DNA of 64,000 nt from Blepharisma stoltei (GCA_914767885.1 CAJZBQ010000041.1:563001-627000); one strand, 5' to 3'; positions 1-11,374 are shown, counted from the first letter of the stretch. Notes: generated by a model not told the origin, from the letters alone. Made by a program: numbers and translations.

Positions 1-235
1 TAATTTAAAATATTCAATACAATTATCAACTCTGAATTTTATTATATTTTGTCTGAAAATATTTTTATATTTTGTCTGAAAATATTTTAATATTTTATAA
101 AATTTTACTGTTTTCTTTATATATTATTATAATACAATAATTTTTATTTATCTGAATTTAGCAGCTTTCATCAATCTATTTTTTTATAAATACTACTGAA
201 TATCCAAATGGTTGCAATTTTTTAATTCTATTAAA
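1..235. other. AT-rich leader region, no gene seen
   Basis: Very AT-rich DNA with a short direct repeat (ATTTTTATATTTTGTCTGAAA near 40-85). No coding stretch was recognised. It precedes the haemoglobin-like gene. Confidence 0.5.
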
Positions 236-598
236 ATGCTTTATCGCTATGGTAACATCGAATTTTGGAACCATGCAATTGTTATCCTTCACGAAAAATT
301 GCGCTCAGATCCTACACTTCGTCATTATTTTGAACGAAGAACCCCAAGTGAAGTTCAGTCTATTAATTTTGCAATATTAAAAGCAGGGCTGGGCTATGCT
401 GATGATAATTATGAAGAAGTCTTAAAATATGCTCACCAAGATAGAGGAATCACACAAGATCATATGACAAGGTTTATCACTTATTTAAGGCAAACATTAT
501 ATGAGGTTGGAATTGAGCCAGAAGACATAAACATTATCATTGGAAGAATTTCCGAGTACACTCCATATATAGTATTCTTAATTTATTATATTAACTAA
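236..598 (+). CDS. Truncated (2/2) haemoglobin-like protein
   Basis: A 120-residue protein, the usual size of a group 1 truncated haemoglobin. The N-terminal MLYRYGN matches the start of the family (SLYERLGG-like), followed by SDPTLRHYF, which fits the DPxLxxFF stretch. The segment YAHQDRGITQDHMTRFITYL fits the family's F helix with the haem-binding proximal histidine (His in YAHQ) and the following HF-like turn. The usual Phe-Tyr at helix B reads Leu-His here, so ligand chemistry may differ. Such proteins bind oxygen or nitric oxide in the cytosol and are common in ciliates. The start at ATG 236 was chosen because an upstream ATG at 208 reaches TAA at once. No TGA codon falls in the frame. 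Family call is by motif reading only. Confidence 0.72.
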   Translation: MLYRYGNIEFWNHAIVILHEKLRSDPTLRHYFERRTPSEVQSINFAILKAGLGYADDNYEEVLKYAHQDRGITQDHMTRFITYLRQTLYEVGIEPEDINIIIGRISEYTPYIVFLIYYIN

Positions 599-707
599 TA
601 CTATCAATGGTCGTTGTCATGCCTGCTTTTGAAAATAGTGATAATGTCTTATAGACAATCAAAGTATTTATGTATTCTAGCTTAGATGAGTAAGAAGATT
701 ATAAAAT

Positions 708-1409
708 TTAATTAAGGCAGTCTCCTCCATCAAAGTCCAGAACTTCAGTGTTACAAGATTCATCACAAACTCCATTTCCCAATAGTTTTTCGTCACAGCA
801 GTCCCCAAAATCGTGGACGCATTCTTCAGTGTCACATTCTTTGTTACAAACTCCATCCCCCAGCAAGCCTTTTTCATAGCAAGGACAATCTTTTGGAGGG
901 TTCTTGAAACAGTCTCCTCCATCCCAGTTATTTTCTATGTTATAGCAGTACTCTTCACAACGTCCATCTCCCACTTCAAAGTAAAAGCAACAGTCACCTC
1001 CTTCCATGAGACATTCTATATGGTCGCTGCAATGCCAGTTGCAGAAACCATTACCGATATCATTCCAAGAGCATTTGCACTTGCCTAATGGTTTTTTGCA
1101 AGCGCCTTGGTCCCATTTGAATTTTTCAAGGTAGCAAGCAGCATCACAAAAATCATTATATAGCATCCAATTTTCGCAGCAGTCTCCATGGTCTCAGTTG
1201 CAAGCAAAATTTACGCATTCCCATTGGCATATTCCGTCGCCTAGCATTGATTCATCACAGTTGCATACGTTATTTTCAGGGCAGCCTTCTGGTGGGCATT
1301 CGCCTTCAAAAAATACTGTTGCTTCCAGGTCTGGTGCAGTGATAAATTGTTGAGGAGTGCTTGATAGGGATAAGGAAATTAACGAGCAGATTAGTAAACT
1401 TCGTATCAT
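708..1409 (-). CDS. Secreted cysteine-rich LNR (Lin-12/Notch repeat) protein
   Basis: A 233-residue protein with an N-terminal signal peptide (MIRSLLICSLISLSLSS) and many repeats of the form GDGxCxxxCxxxxCxxDxGDC, for example GNGVCDESCNTEVLDFDGGD at the C-terminus. These are Lin-12/Notch repeats, calcium-binding disulphide modules of extracellular proteins. One in-frame TGA near 1192 joins the signal-peptide part to the rest; reading it as Trp gives CNWDHGDCC, exactly the LNR pattern (W/F-D-G-GDC). This is one of the clearest proofs of UGA = Trp here. No membrane anchor is visible, so it is likely secreted or held in a cortical granule or vesicle (inference). Ends at TAA 708. Confidence 0.85.
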
Positions 1410-1642
1410 ATTTTATATTGTCTGTTATAAATATTTTAACGATAATGGAAAAAACGGATACTGTAGAATCATATTCAATTATGGCAGAAAAAATGAAGGA
1501 TATTAATAATCAAGGCAATTTTAGTTATAAACATAAGAAAAAAAGAGATTCTAAAGAAGGGGTCAGTTTAAAAATTAATTTTCTTAAACAAATCAATTTG
1601 CCATTTTTATTGTTTTTAATCTGAATTAAATTTATATAGCAA

Positions 1643-3391
1643 ATGTCAAATAGCTCTTTTGGAAGCCCATTGAACTTCGAGTCTGACAAAGAGAACTCAT
1701 TACTAGAATACGGAATTACTGCTTCTGAAAGCTTTATTTCAGACTCATTTACATACTCAAATATCTCAAAGCCTTCAATAAGCGCCATTTCACAAGCTCC
1801 TGCTTGTTTAAATCCATACAAAGTCAAAATCCAAGAGCTTATTACCGAAATCAATACGCATATTCAGAAAATAGAAGAGAAACTAGAGAAAGGAAGTGAT
1901 AATAATCCAGAGTATGAGCTTATTTTAAAGGAGTTGAATACTCAAAAAGATTCTTTAGTTCAAAAATGTGAATCAAATTCAGTTACCAATACATTTATTA
2001 TGGTCGCTGAAAATAAGCAAAAAACACTATTAAGTGAAGCCAAAACTTTATTATCAGCTCAGTCTCGACCACCTCTTTCAGTCCCACCTTTGAAATTAAA
2101 AGATGCTCCATTTGAAACTCAAAAATCACAGCCACTCTCTTCAAAAACTTTACCAAGAGGCAAATTTTCTTCAGAAGATGAAGAAATTGCTTCAAAAATC
2201 AATCAAATTTTTAGCCTGTGCTTAAATTCTGAAAATTTTGATGAGATTGTTAAGATTTTATCATTAGATAATTTTGGATTTAATTTTCCTAAAGTGAGAA
2301 ATGCATTATCGAACATGTATTTCAGCTTAAAAGACGTGCTTGATCAAATGTCTACAAGAGATGTAGACCAATTAAAAGCAGAAATCACCAAACTAAAGAT
2401 AGAAAATTTAGCTTTTAAAAAAGATGCAGAAAATACCATAGAAAATGCTTTGGCCCTACAAGATTTGCACTATGAAATTAAATCTAAAAGGAAAACCCAT
2501 GGAAATGACAAAAGAAATGAGGAAAGAAAAGAATTGAAAGAGAAGCTATTTGAAGAATTTAGGAAACTGTTCAAAAAGCAAAATGAGCTGCACAAAGCTC
2601 AAGTGATTTTGCTCGAAAATGAATTGCAAAAACTCCAAAACACTATAAAAGAGCTGGCAGATCAGCAGGAGAATCAAGAATTTGCTAGTAAATATATCCT
2701 TGACCAGGATTCAAGAGGAAGAAAAATTTTAAAACTTGAAGCAGAAAATAGCAAGTTGACTGAAGAGCTAAAAAAGTATAGAGACAAACAAAGGAGTTTT
2801 AAGACAAAAATAAGGGAGCAAAAATCGAAAATAAATGAGGAAGGGATTTTTGAAGAAAAATCACTTCCGAATACCCTTTCGCTTGTAAGGCTTGAAATCA
2901 CAAAGCTCACAAAAACTATCGAGAGAGCAATACCGAGTTCTAAAGATATAACTTTCCTTGAGCAGATTTTATCTTCTCTGCATGCAATTATATTAGAACT
3001 ATTAGGCCAAAATTCAGTTTTGAGCAATGACTCGATTTGCAAAAGCTATTTATCTTTAGAATGCCAAACCAAAAGATCAATGACTCCTAATATTACAAAA
3101 AGATCATCTCCATGCGTATCCCAAAGAACTTTAGCCCATGATCTGACCCAAAGATCAACTGATAGTGGAAGAAAAGACCAATTAATAAAGCCAGAGACCA
3201 TTACATTTTCCAATGAAATCAATATGAAAAACCTTATTGATGGGAGCTGCGAAATTCCTGGAGCCCAAGCCATGATGGTTAAAAAAGATGGAAGATGAGC
3301 TATCGTTAGCAGTCCTAATGATTCTCCTAACTCCCGCTCATTTAACAGTAAAATCATTGGAAAAACGCTTTACGAAATTAACTATCCATAA
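1643..3391 (+). CDS. Long coiled-coil protein, function unknown
   Basis: 582 residues when TGA near 3296 is read as Trp; the frame then runs 31 more residues to TAA at 3389-3391 (tail ends EINYP). The first 200 residues are serine-rich with low complexity. Residues about 235-400 are strongly coiled coil (heptads of Leu/Ile among Lys/Glu), and the C-terminus is a basic, serine- and threonine-rich tail with repeated KRS/QRS motifs. I do not recognise a family. Such proteins in ciliates often sit in basal bodies or the cortical cytoskeleton, but that is inference only. No insert is evident. Confidence 0.8.
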
Positions 3392-3409
3392 ATGAGAAAA
3401 CAATATTGT

Positions 3410-3625
3410 TAATAAAAGAAAATTTTTTGCCCTCTAAATAGCATTTATTAAATGAAATCTCTAGGTAATCTGCTATTGCTTGATCAGTTTCATAAATTGA
3501 ATTAAACTTTCAATATTTTCCAATTAATATTTTTATATTGAAACATGTTTTAATATACAATTTTTAGATACAATTAAAATTTTCTTCCCTAGCTAGCTCA
3601 CAAAGGAGAGTAGTAAGAAAACAGC
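3410..3625. mobile_element. Possible decayed copy of the CTCCC-ended MITE
   Basis: Between the coiled-coil gene and the LIM gene the DNA contains AATGAAATCTCTAGGTAATC near 3453 and ends with a CACAAAGGAGAGTA stretch near 3600. Both resemble the interior (ATGAAATCTCTAGCCAATTC) and terminal repeat of the MITEs at 19192, 53381 and 61409. The left end is not recognisable. No gene is seen in 3392-3718. Confidence 0.3.
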
Positions 3626-3718
3626 TACAGAAATGCTTGAAGAATATTTGATATCCCAGTAATAGATATTGTAATAAAATTTATAAGTAAAAAACCTAAT
3701 TATATCTAATATATAAAG

Positions 3719-6700
3719 ATGGAAGCTGACTCAATGAAATTCCATGCAGCACTTATAGATATGTGCATTTTAGCTTCAAAAGATAAAAATCTACACTTTT
3801 CAGAAATGAGCCAGAAGTATAAAGAAGAAAGAGGCCATGATTTCACTAGATTTCTACTAATTGAAAACAAAGGCTCAATATACGTTCTCGCTGATCATGA
3901 AAGATTAGATTAGATTAGATTAAAAGTTATAATGGGTCTTTGGGGTTTATTTCAGCCCCTCGCCGCCTTCACTGACTCCAGGCTCGCCCAAGGAATTGGA
4001 TTGCTTATGCACTTTTCACCCATGTCCTCAAGCGAAGTAGCTCAGGCATGAGCCGCCTTAGTCGGCAACACTGCTCCGGAGGCGCGTACTGGAGATCGAG
4101 GCTGACTGGCCCCAGACGGTCGGCGGGCCCTATGCGGCGAAGAAGCAGCGGGAAGCTCTGGGAGGGGTTACCCCGTGAATGGCGTTAAATACAAAACCTA
4201 ATAAGTTAAGCTTATGCACTTTTCTGCCGACTTCGCCATCTCTTAGGGATACGCATAGGTACTTCCTTAACAACTCCTAGCGGTCGGCATGATCTACATT
4301 GGGATGGAAGATAGGGCACGACCCCGAATCCTCCTTCTGATCCGCATTATCCTTCACATCCAGAAGTGTGGGGTTGTCTTATGGACTCTTCAGTGCGGGT
4401 AAAACCCCTGTTGTGGAATCCCGGCCAGGGATAAAGAAGCAACCCCGTCACAAATTTCAGTACCGGCCCCTAAAATCCAAACACACAAGAGGGTATGGAG
4501 AAGGACGGACGGATAGGTTGCCATTTTATTTGTGTCTGATCATGAGAGAAGAGAATTATATTATGTGGTAATTGGCTCGATATTCGTTGAAGGACTGCAG
4601 CTTTATATAAAAAAAGTGTCGATTGATACTTTTAGTGCTTTAGAAGTGCTTGAAAAACGGAAAAAAGAGTTTAAAAATTATGATATAACTGGGGTTGGAT
4701 ACTCATCTGGAGCATGCATTGTTGGAGCTCTTGCAGATATTATAAAACAAATGAGAGCAATTTGCTTCAATCCTTTAGGCTTAGGTGAAATTGCATTAAG
4801 GAATATAAACTCATTAAAAAAATTTGGCCTTACTCCAGATCCGATTGATATAGAAGTATACAAAATTGAGGGAGACTCCCTATCAAAATACTACATTTCC
4901 CCAGGAGACTCTAACAGAGTGCATTTTCTGCCAAACCGACCCGGCTTGCACCCTCACTCTATTCTAAATTTTCTGAACTACCAAATTCCAGAAATCCATA
5001 TATCGACTTCAAAGTACTTTCCAACTATCAAAAAGATTTCTTTTGACCCAAAATCTGGGTTTCTGCTCATTGAGACAGAAAAATCTGATGAAAATTTGTA
5101 TATAGAAGGAGACTTGGCGACGATATTTTATATGGCATATGAGTATCCAAAACGATTTAGCTTTACCTTGGTCCCAAGTGACCCAAAAGCACCTCAAGGG
5201 CCATATCAAAGGAAATTCTATGATCCTCCTGAGCTGGAGGATACAACTGTTGGGAGTGCATTGTTTGAGGCAGACTGAAAGCTGAAACAACTAGACCAAG
5301 GACTGTGGTTTGATGACACAACCCAGCAAAGATCCCCTATATCTCTTGATATTCCCTGGTTCAAGAGCGGTTATGATTATTATGCATCAGAGCCTGACCA
5401 TAAAGGCTTCATAAGACTGTGGTTTGTGAACGACAAAGTAGATTTTGATTATTTTAATGCTGAAGATGGAATTGTAATTGATCCAAAAGACTTCAAAATA
5501 CGTGTCGAAGCAATGAAGCTTCAGATGAATGTGAACTCTGAGTTTGGCTTAGAAGACACAAATGAGGAAACTATCACGAAAGAATTTGCAGCCTATGTAA
5601 CTGATCATTTTGATGAATTAGCATCATTAATACCAGAATTTCACAGGCTTAAACAAATATCATTATTATCAGCAGCTGCTGAGTGGTTTCGAGATGTCCT
5701 TAAAGTCCCTAAAGATATGATTGACACACAAAGCTTGAAACTGAGAATGCCCAAAGTTGAGGATTTTTACCCTAAAGGCCAAGTTCCAAGAATCCAAAGA
5801 AAAGAGCAAAGAATTGAAGGAGACTATGCAATGACTCTTATAATTACTGGAGGAATAAATTTGATATCCCAGAATACCGAGTACCATTACGAAGCACATC
5901 TCCAAGAAATTTTGACAAGAGATATAGAGGTCCTTTCTCCATTTCATATAACTCACTATGACTATGTAAATGATTTATTAGAGTATGATGAGAGCACTGA
6001 GGATGAATTTAATGAAAACGAGCCTGTAATGTGCTTAGTGCAGCTGATGCAGCCTCATAATTGTTCTTATGAAGGCTGCAACTCAATCGTTGAGTTCGAT
6101 TCTAAAACAATAGAGACAACATCAGATTCCAACGCAGTTTATAATGAAATCAATAAATATACATATTTAGGAATGCTCTTTCACACGACTCCGACATCAC
6201 AAAAATTAATTTTTTGGCCTATTTTTTTGGCTTTTTTTAGCCTATGTTTTAGCACTAAAAATTTTATATAATTTTTGCCAAGATCAATAGACGAAAAAAT
6301 TGATTAATCACCTAAAAATAATCAATATTGAATCATTTCTAAAGCAAATGTACCAAGGATCAAGGTCCAAAAATTAAATAAGCTACCAAAATAGGCCAAA
6401 AAAATAGGCCAAAAAGATAGACCAAAAAAAATAGCTAAAATTAGGCCAAAAAATAAGCCAAAAATTAGACCAAAAAAATTAGACCAAAAAAAGTGGTTGC
6501 TGAGTAGGCGTCGTGCGAGGTTACGATTTAGGAAAACTTTATTGTCTCGAGCATCATCCATTCAGATGCGGCAGTGAAAATTGTCAGCTTGGAAAAGTTG
6601 TTATATCAGGCCAACCTTACTTTGAAGCACAAGGGAAAACATTCCATTCAGAATGCTTAATTTGTTACGCATGCAAAAAGCCAATTAATACTAGTATTGT

Positions 6701-7400
6701 GTTAAAAGAAAGAGGATTTTTGCATCCGCAGTGCGTAGCTTTGGATATTCAAATGGGCCAAGAGCAAAAGAGCGAAGAAGTAAAAAAAAATGATGAAAAT
6801 TTTGAAATTAGAAGAAAAAAACCAATTAAAACTAAGGAAAATACAAAATGTAAAGGAGCTTCTGATAGGGTCATGAAGATGGCTGAAGAAGAAAAGGCTC
6901 CTGAAAAGCAAAAGGCTGGCGTCTTAAATGCAGGAAATGCGAGAGTTGATGATGGTTTTGTAATAAATCGAAAAATTCCACTACCAACCACTCCAAAAGC
7001 AAAAACTAATCAGCCAAAATTAATTGGAAGTAGTCCTTTGGAAAAAGAACAATCAAAAAAAGCAATTGAAGGATTAAAGGGTAATTCTTCTAAAATTCAG
7101 CCTGCAAAAAAGCCTGCTGAAGAATTAAAAAACAGAGAACCTGTAAAAAAATCATCTGAAGAGTTAAAGAACAATTCACCAAAAAAGGAGCCAGCAATTA
7201 AATCAGTAGAAGAAAAGAAGTCTCCTGCTCAACAAAATATTTCTAATAAAAAATTGCAAGAAGACTTCATCGTTAAAAAGAAAGCATCAGCAACTCCTAT
7301 AGCGAAAACTACAAAAGGCTCCAGCTTTGCAGAAACATCATCAAAATCAAATGCTGCAAATACTCCAAAATCAAAGCCAAGCCAAAACGTAAGAAAATAA
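3719..7400 (+). CDS. LIM-domain protein with an N-terminal hydrolase-like region
   Basis: 891 residues after removal of two inserts (645 and 361 bp, each including one flanking repeat); the frame is kept at both joins. The N-terminal 230 residues hold VGYSSGACI, which resembles a nucleophile elbow (G-x-S-x-G) of alpha/beta hydrolases; a lipase-like fold is possible but not proven. A TGA near 5277 reads as Trp. The LIM zinc finger begins at NCSYEGC and, after the second insert, continues GKLYCLEHHPFRC, then CQLGKV...FHSECLICYACKKPI...HPQC, giving the full C2HC-C4 set of ligands. The last 200 residues are a Lys/Pro/Ser-rich repeat tail (EELKN, KKPAEE). LIM domains mediate protein contacts, often with actin. 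Neither half alone would make a LIM finger, which supports the join. Confidence 0.75.
3901..4535 (-). mobile_element. Retroposon-like insert R1 in the LIM gene
   Basis: A GC-rich 635-bp insert in an AT-rich gene, flanked by a perfect 10-bp direct repeat CTGATCATGA (3891-3900 and 4536-4545). Its left end is a (GATTA)n run; its right end, read on the minus strand, is the head ATAAATAAAATGGC shared by this class. Removing 645 bp rejoins LADHE with RRELYYVVIG in frame. The repeated flank contains no TA. Confidence 0.8.
6174..6525. mobile_element. MITE with 9-bp target duplication, in the LIM domain
   Basis: A 352-bp AT-rich insert flanked by ATTTAGGAA (6165-6173, 6526-6534). Terminal repeats are imperfect: CTTTCACACGACTCC on the left against CCTCGCACGACGCC on the inverted right end. 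The interior is full of TTTTTTGGCC / GGCCAAAAAA. Related in its ends and interior to the insert at 39584-39793. Removal of 361 bp restores TYLGKLYC. Confidence 0.75.
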
Positions 7401-7543
7401 TAAATAAATTATCAGGATTTATATTAATTTTTAAGATAGTTTTACTACCTACGATTATCAGTAAGCTATGCACTAATTATTTGATTAATATATTATAGTA
7501 TCATTAATGTCATTAAAATATCAGTATTAATTCAATAAAATTA

Positions 7544-8302
7544 ATGTTTCCCGCTTTTATCCCATCTAATCCTTCAGAAGTTTCATTGCATTGTTTTTCA
7601 AGTATAATGAAAGCCAAAGCAATCAAACTTTATGATAATGGTTTGATTGCAAATGGAGACAAAGGCTATCGTTCTGTATTAGGTACACAAGGTGTGACTG
7701 AAGGAAGCTATTATTATGAAGTAACTATTCTTAACCCTTCCAGCGAATCTCTCAATATTCCTTCAAACCCAATTCCTCCTTCAGCTCCAATGCTGGAGCC
7801 TTTATTGACAACTTCAAATATGCTGTATTTAGAAACACATGACACAATCTCTATACATTTTAACTCAGCTCATACAAGGATAGGCTTTGCAACAGCTCAA
7901 ACTGATTTAGAGTTGCCAATAGGAGCTGACAGCTACAGTTACTCATATAGAGACCTTGATGGAGGAGTATTTCATGAAGGCTATATAAATGAGTACGCTG
8001 ATTCATATGGATACAATGACATAATAGGATGCCTAATTAGACTTCAACCTCAAAAGCCTAAAATAAGAGGAGTTATTGAGGAAGGGCCTGTAGTTAGCGA
8101 AGGGAGCGAAATTCATTATTTTAAGAATGGAGAACATATGGGATGCGCATTTTCCAATATTTATGAAGGATGCTATTATCCAGCTGTAGGATTATACCAA
8201 TATGCAAGAGTCGAAATAAACATGACTCCAAATCTTTTATACCCTAAAATACTAAAGCAGTACAATGCAAAACCATTTTTTAATAATCATAAATACTTTT
8301 AA
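7544..8302 (+). CDS. SPRY-domain protein of the Ash2 type
   Basis: 252 residues, almost all SPRY domain. GDKGYRSVLGTQGVTEGSYY matches the Ash2 consensus (GDKGYRxVRAxHGVxEGxWY), followed by RIGFATAQTDLELPIGADSY, SYRDLDGG.FHEGY and DIIGCLIRL, all in family order. Ash2 is a core subunit of the COMPASS/MLL histone H3K4 methyltransferase and its SPRY domain binds RbBP5. The N-terminal winged helix/PHD of animal ASH2L is missing and no C-terminal DPY30-binding helix is obvious. Starts at ATG 7544; ends at TAA. Nine bases separate it from the next gene. Confidence 0.75.
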   Translation: MFPAFIPSNPSEVSLHCFSSIMKAKAIKLYDNGLIANGDKGYRSVLGTQGVTEGSYYYEVTILNPSSESLNIPSNPIPPSAPMLEPLLTTSNMLYLETHDTISIHFNSAHTRIGFATAQTDLELPIGADSYSYSYRDLDGGVFHEGYINEYADSYGYNDIIGCLIRLQPQKPKIRGVIEEGPVVSEGSEIHYFKNGEHMGCAFSNIYEGCYYPAVGLYQYARVEINMTPNLLYPKILKQYNAKPFFNNHKYF

Positions 8303-8310
8303 CGTAATAA

Positions 8311-9968
8311 ATGTGTGAAAACGGAAGCTTTAACAGACAGACTTTTGGGCAATTTCAGCTAGAAAAAGATTCCATGATGAGGATTAATCAGTATTATATT
8401 GCACAAGTAAGCCAAATGGAAATAAAAATTAGTGAGCTAAAGGCACATTTGCAAGCAAAAGATTCAGAAATAAAATATTTAAGTGAAAAAGTTCAAGAAT
8501 ATGAAAATAATAAACAGGAAAAAAATAAAACCACAGTAGGCGAAGCTTCAATAGATTATGAAGAACAACTTTTAACAATTTCTGAAGAAAATGCAAGCTT
8601 GAGAAACACTTTGATTTATTCTGAAGATGTTTTGAGCTTGAAAATCCAATTAGATCATGCTTTAAGGATGAAAGATGCATTTGAAGAAAAATATAGAGAT
8701 TTATTGGAAAAAAGTTTATCAAATAAAATAGACTCTAAATTCGATCAAGAAAATGAAGGCTTGAAAGCTGAAATTATAAGCTTAACAAATGAAAATTCGC
8801 AGATTTTAATAAACCTTGAGCATGAGAAAAAAAATAATTTGGAGAGGTCTATTGAAATTGCTGATCTTAAAGAAAAGCTAAGCTCAAAAAGCGAATATAT
8901 AAAACAATTGGAAATGAAGATTGAAACCTCAGATAAAAGTACAGTGTTAGAGCTTAAATTTTCAGATGAAAATTATGATGATAAAGCGTCTGCAGTCTCA
9001 CAGCTTATATCATCGCCTCGGCGAGAACAAAAAATCTTGCCAGTATCCCCTACAAATCAGCCTAACTCCCCTCCCATCCTTGATCGAACGATTCACTGTA
9101 AAAATTCCTAAAATGGGAAAATTAACCCCACCTTGATCGAACGATTTTCATATCATGCAAAATTTTTATTTATATATAAATATATTAGTTATCAAAAGCT
9201 TGGGAAGATGTGCCGAATGAAGTTGCTTTCAGAGACTTTGAGACGACAGAAAGCTACGAAATCAACCATCCGAAGTGCTTTAGTCATCAACCTGGGCTTA
9301 AAAACTCAATAATCTAATAAAATAGAGATTCTTCAAAATTTTAAATTTTTAATTTAATAAGGAACAAATTAAAATTTATACAGTTTAAAGGAGTAACTAA
9401 TAAATCAAAATATTAAAAATTGGTATTTTTTTATGAAATTAATTCAATTTTTTGCTGTAAAAATAATTATAAAATATTCTTAACCCTCTTATTTAAAAGT
9501 ATGTAAAAATATATTTTTTATTTTATATATAAAATTTTTTTCCTAAAAAGTTTTTTTTAACCCCATCCTTGATCGAACGATGGCGAGCCGTTCGATCAAG
9601 GATAGGAGAGTAAGTTACTGTTCTTTGAAGAATTAGACAAATCAATCCAAGCTATTCCAAGCTGCCAGTCGACCAAAAATTCCTTTATTTCTACTAATTT
9701 GAGACTATCTGAGTGTATGAATACATCATTTACATCAAATGAAAATAAGCTGACATTTTTATTAGAGAAAAGCACTCAAAGATCAAGAAGCATCCAACCA
9801 GTCCCAAAGCTTAATGTTTCAACTGAAAGAATTCATTCAATTTTAAGTCCTAAAAACTCAATGGAATCTACAACAAAAAGATTGCGCAAGACAAATGAAA
9901 AAATAGTTATCACAGCTCCACCAGTGGCTGAGTTTTGCCCTAACTTTTTAAGAAACAAAAAGCTATAA
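8311..9968 (+). CDS. Coiled-coil protein, interrupted by one IES
   Basis: 369 residues after removal of the 548-bp insert at 9065-9612. The first 230 residues form a coiled coil (LEKDSMMRINQYYIAQ..., KIQLDHALRMKDAFEEKYRDL). The join reads SPTNQP|KLLFFEELDKSIQ with the frame kept, then a Ser/Thr-rich tail (SECMNTSFTSNENK) to TAA at 9966-9968. No family is recognised. It follows the Ash2-like gene on the same strand with a very short gap. Confidence 0.7.
9065..9612. mobile_element. MITE-like IES with CCTTGATCGAACG inverted ends
   Basis: 548 bp flanked by TAA on both sides (left at 9063, right at 9611). The left end reads ACTCCCCTCCCATCCTTGAT and the inverted right end CTCTCCTATCCTTGATCG. A second copy of the CCTTGATCGAACGAT motif lies inside each end (9138 and 9568), so the termini are doubled; at the right end the two copies face each other as a small palindrome. 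The middle is plain AT-rich DNA without a gene. Confidence 0.8.
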
Positions 9969-10029
9969 CTCTTTTAATTAAATACCCTATTTTTGTCTGT
10001 AGGTAAAAGAATTATATAATTAAAATGTG

Positions 10030-10152
10030 ATGGAAAATTTAAGCAAGAAAGTAATAGATAAAAGTGGAAAAAAAGAAAATACCCCTCTAAGGCAAAAGGA
10101 TTTATCCAAAAGCTTTATTTCCAAATCTCCATTCTTAGAAAATATGATGTAA
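10030..10152 (+). CDS. Possible small basic protein (40 aa)
   Basis: An open frame from ATG 10030 to TAA 10152 gives 40 residues, rich in Lys and Ser (MENLSKKVIDKSGKKENTPL...). Its composition resembles the coding DNA on either side more than the AT-rich spacers. No family or start signal is known; it may be chance. Confidence 0.3.
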   Translation: MENLSKKVIDKSGKKENTPLRQKDLSKSFISKSPFLENMM

Positions 10153-10251
10153 ATTAATTTAATTACTTGAGGCCATATAATTTTTTTTATTAAAATGGCT
10201 TGGATTTATTTGTACTGAGCATTCTCTCACTTCTATAGGGCAACTTCCCTT

Positions 10252-11374
10252 TTAATTTTCCCGATATAAAGCTTTCTTGGCTTTAACTGCCTCACTCATC
10301 ATTTCATTCCATTGCGAAATTAATCTTACAGCCCTTATGAAAAAAAAGTAAACATTGCTCTTGGTATTCCAATAGCTCCTAATATCACATATGTATTAAA
10401 ATGGTTAGGGAACCAATCATTCTCTTAAATTCATAGCTAGCATCTCATAAGATGCGCAGGGACCTCAAGGAAGGTAGGATACTTTTGGAAGTCCATCCGC
10501 CGGCTTTTTCCAGGTTTGATGAAGTGCAATGTCGGGCTAGCCGAAAGCAAGCTTCTTCCAGATTTAGGCGTTGACTCCTTGGGCTTCAGATTTCCATTTT
10601 GACCGAGACTTTTGCTGGAATATAGCATGATGGCATGACTGTTACAACCACAGGTGGCGAGTGCAGGAATTCTTTGCAAGATCATGCACGAACTGGCGAC
10701 AGGCAAAAGAGGCGTTGGGATGGATAGTCCTTTGAGAATTACAGAGGGCTCTCGATAAGTGCTGATAAGTTAATAAGCTTCTAATATCGCACATACAAAA
10801 AGCTTTCGACAAGTTATACTTCCTCTGTAGATAAATTATAGGAAGTTCGTAAATAGTGCAATAAGCTACTGTCGCAATTATCGGAAATTTTGTAATTACT
10901 TTTATAGCAGCTGCTTCTCTTTGACTAGGATTGTTAATATAAACTATTTTGCACAAAAGCTGTATAGGCCCAATAACACCTACCATTATAGCCATATGAT
11001 GGAAAACTACTGTAAAAAATCAATTAATTTCTGGTGAATTGGCTTTCAACTGGATTTGCTGCTCAAAAGAAGCAATTCCTGGCTATTTGGAAGGTTTCCA
11101 TATAGCAAAAGATAAGCAGACTTCTAAATAGGAGCAATTTTTTGCATCATATCCTCTGCATCATAAAAGATCTTGCTCTCCGTCAGCATAGGTAAAATTA
11201 GAAAGAACCTAGTGGTAGATGTAAGGTCAGGGTCAAATATCAAGCAGCCAGTTTGGGAATAGACATTTTTTATGTCAATAACTGGAGGCCCAGCTTTTCA
11301 TTATGCTATAGGAAATTTATATTTTTTCTATGGACAAGAGTTAAGAATGCACCATCATTATTTCCTTGATCCAT
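10252..11374 (-). pseudogene. Decayed citrate synthase
   Basis: Minus-strand fragments in changing frames line up in order with citrate synthase: MDQGNNDGAFLTLV (start near 11374); PVIDIKNVYSQTGCLIFDPD; TYADGEQDLLWCRGYD; SAYLLLYGNLPNSQEL; HHMAIMV (family HPMAI); NNPSQREAAAIKVITKFPII; then IGIPRAMFTFFFIRAV and SQWNEMM near the C-terminus. Frames change at least four times, stops intervene, and about 170 residues that carry the catalytic histidines and aspartate are absent between KYNLSKAF and IGIPRAM. A retroposon-like insert lies at that same point. It cannot encode an active enzyme. A functional copy must lie elsewhere. Confidence 0.75.
10391..10775 (+). mobile_element. Retroposon-like insert R2 in the citrate synthase pseudogene
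   Basis: Head GTATTAAAATGG at 10393 and tail GATAAGTTAATAA at the right. Flanking repeats AGCTcCTAATATCaCA (from 10374) and AGCTtCTAATATCgCA (from 10776) match at all but two positions. The interior is GC-richer and shares TTTGATGAAGTGCAATGTC (10515-10533) with the insert at 40748, where the same stretch lies on the opposite strand with a few changes. Confidence 0.65.

Noticed and set aside
10776-10793. A 16-nt intron GTATGTGCGATATTAG in the citrate synthase region
   Set aside because: It does join two open frames, but it overlaps the flanking repeat of R2 and the surrounding gene has other frameshifts and a 170-residue gap, so a pseudogene is the simpler reading.
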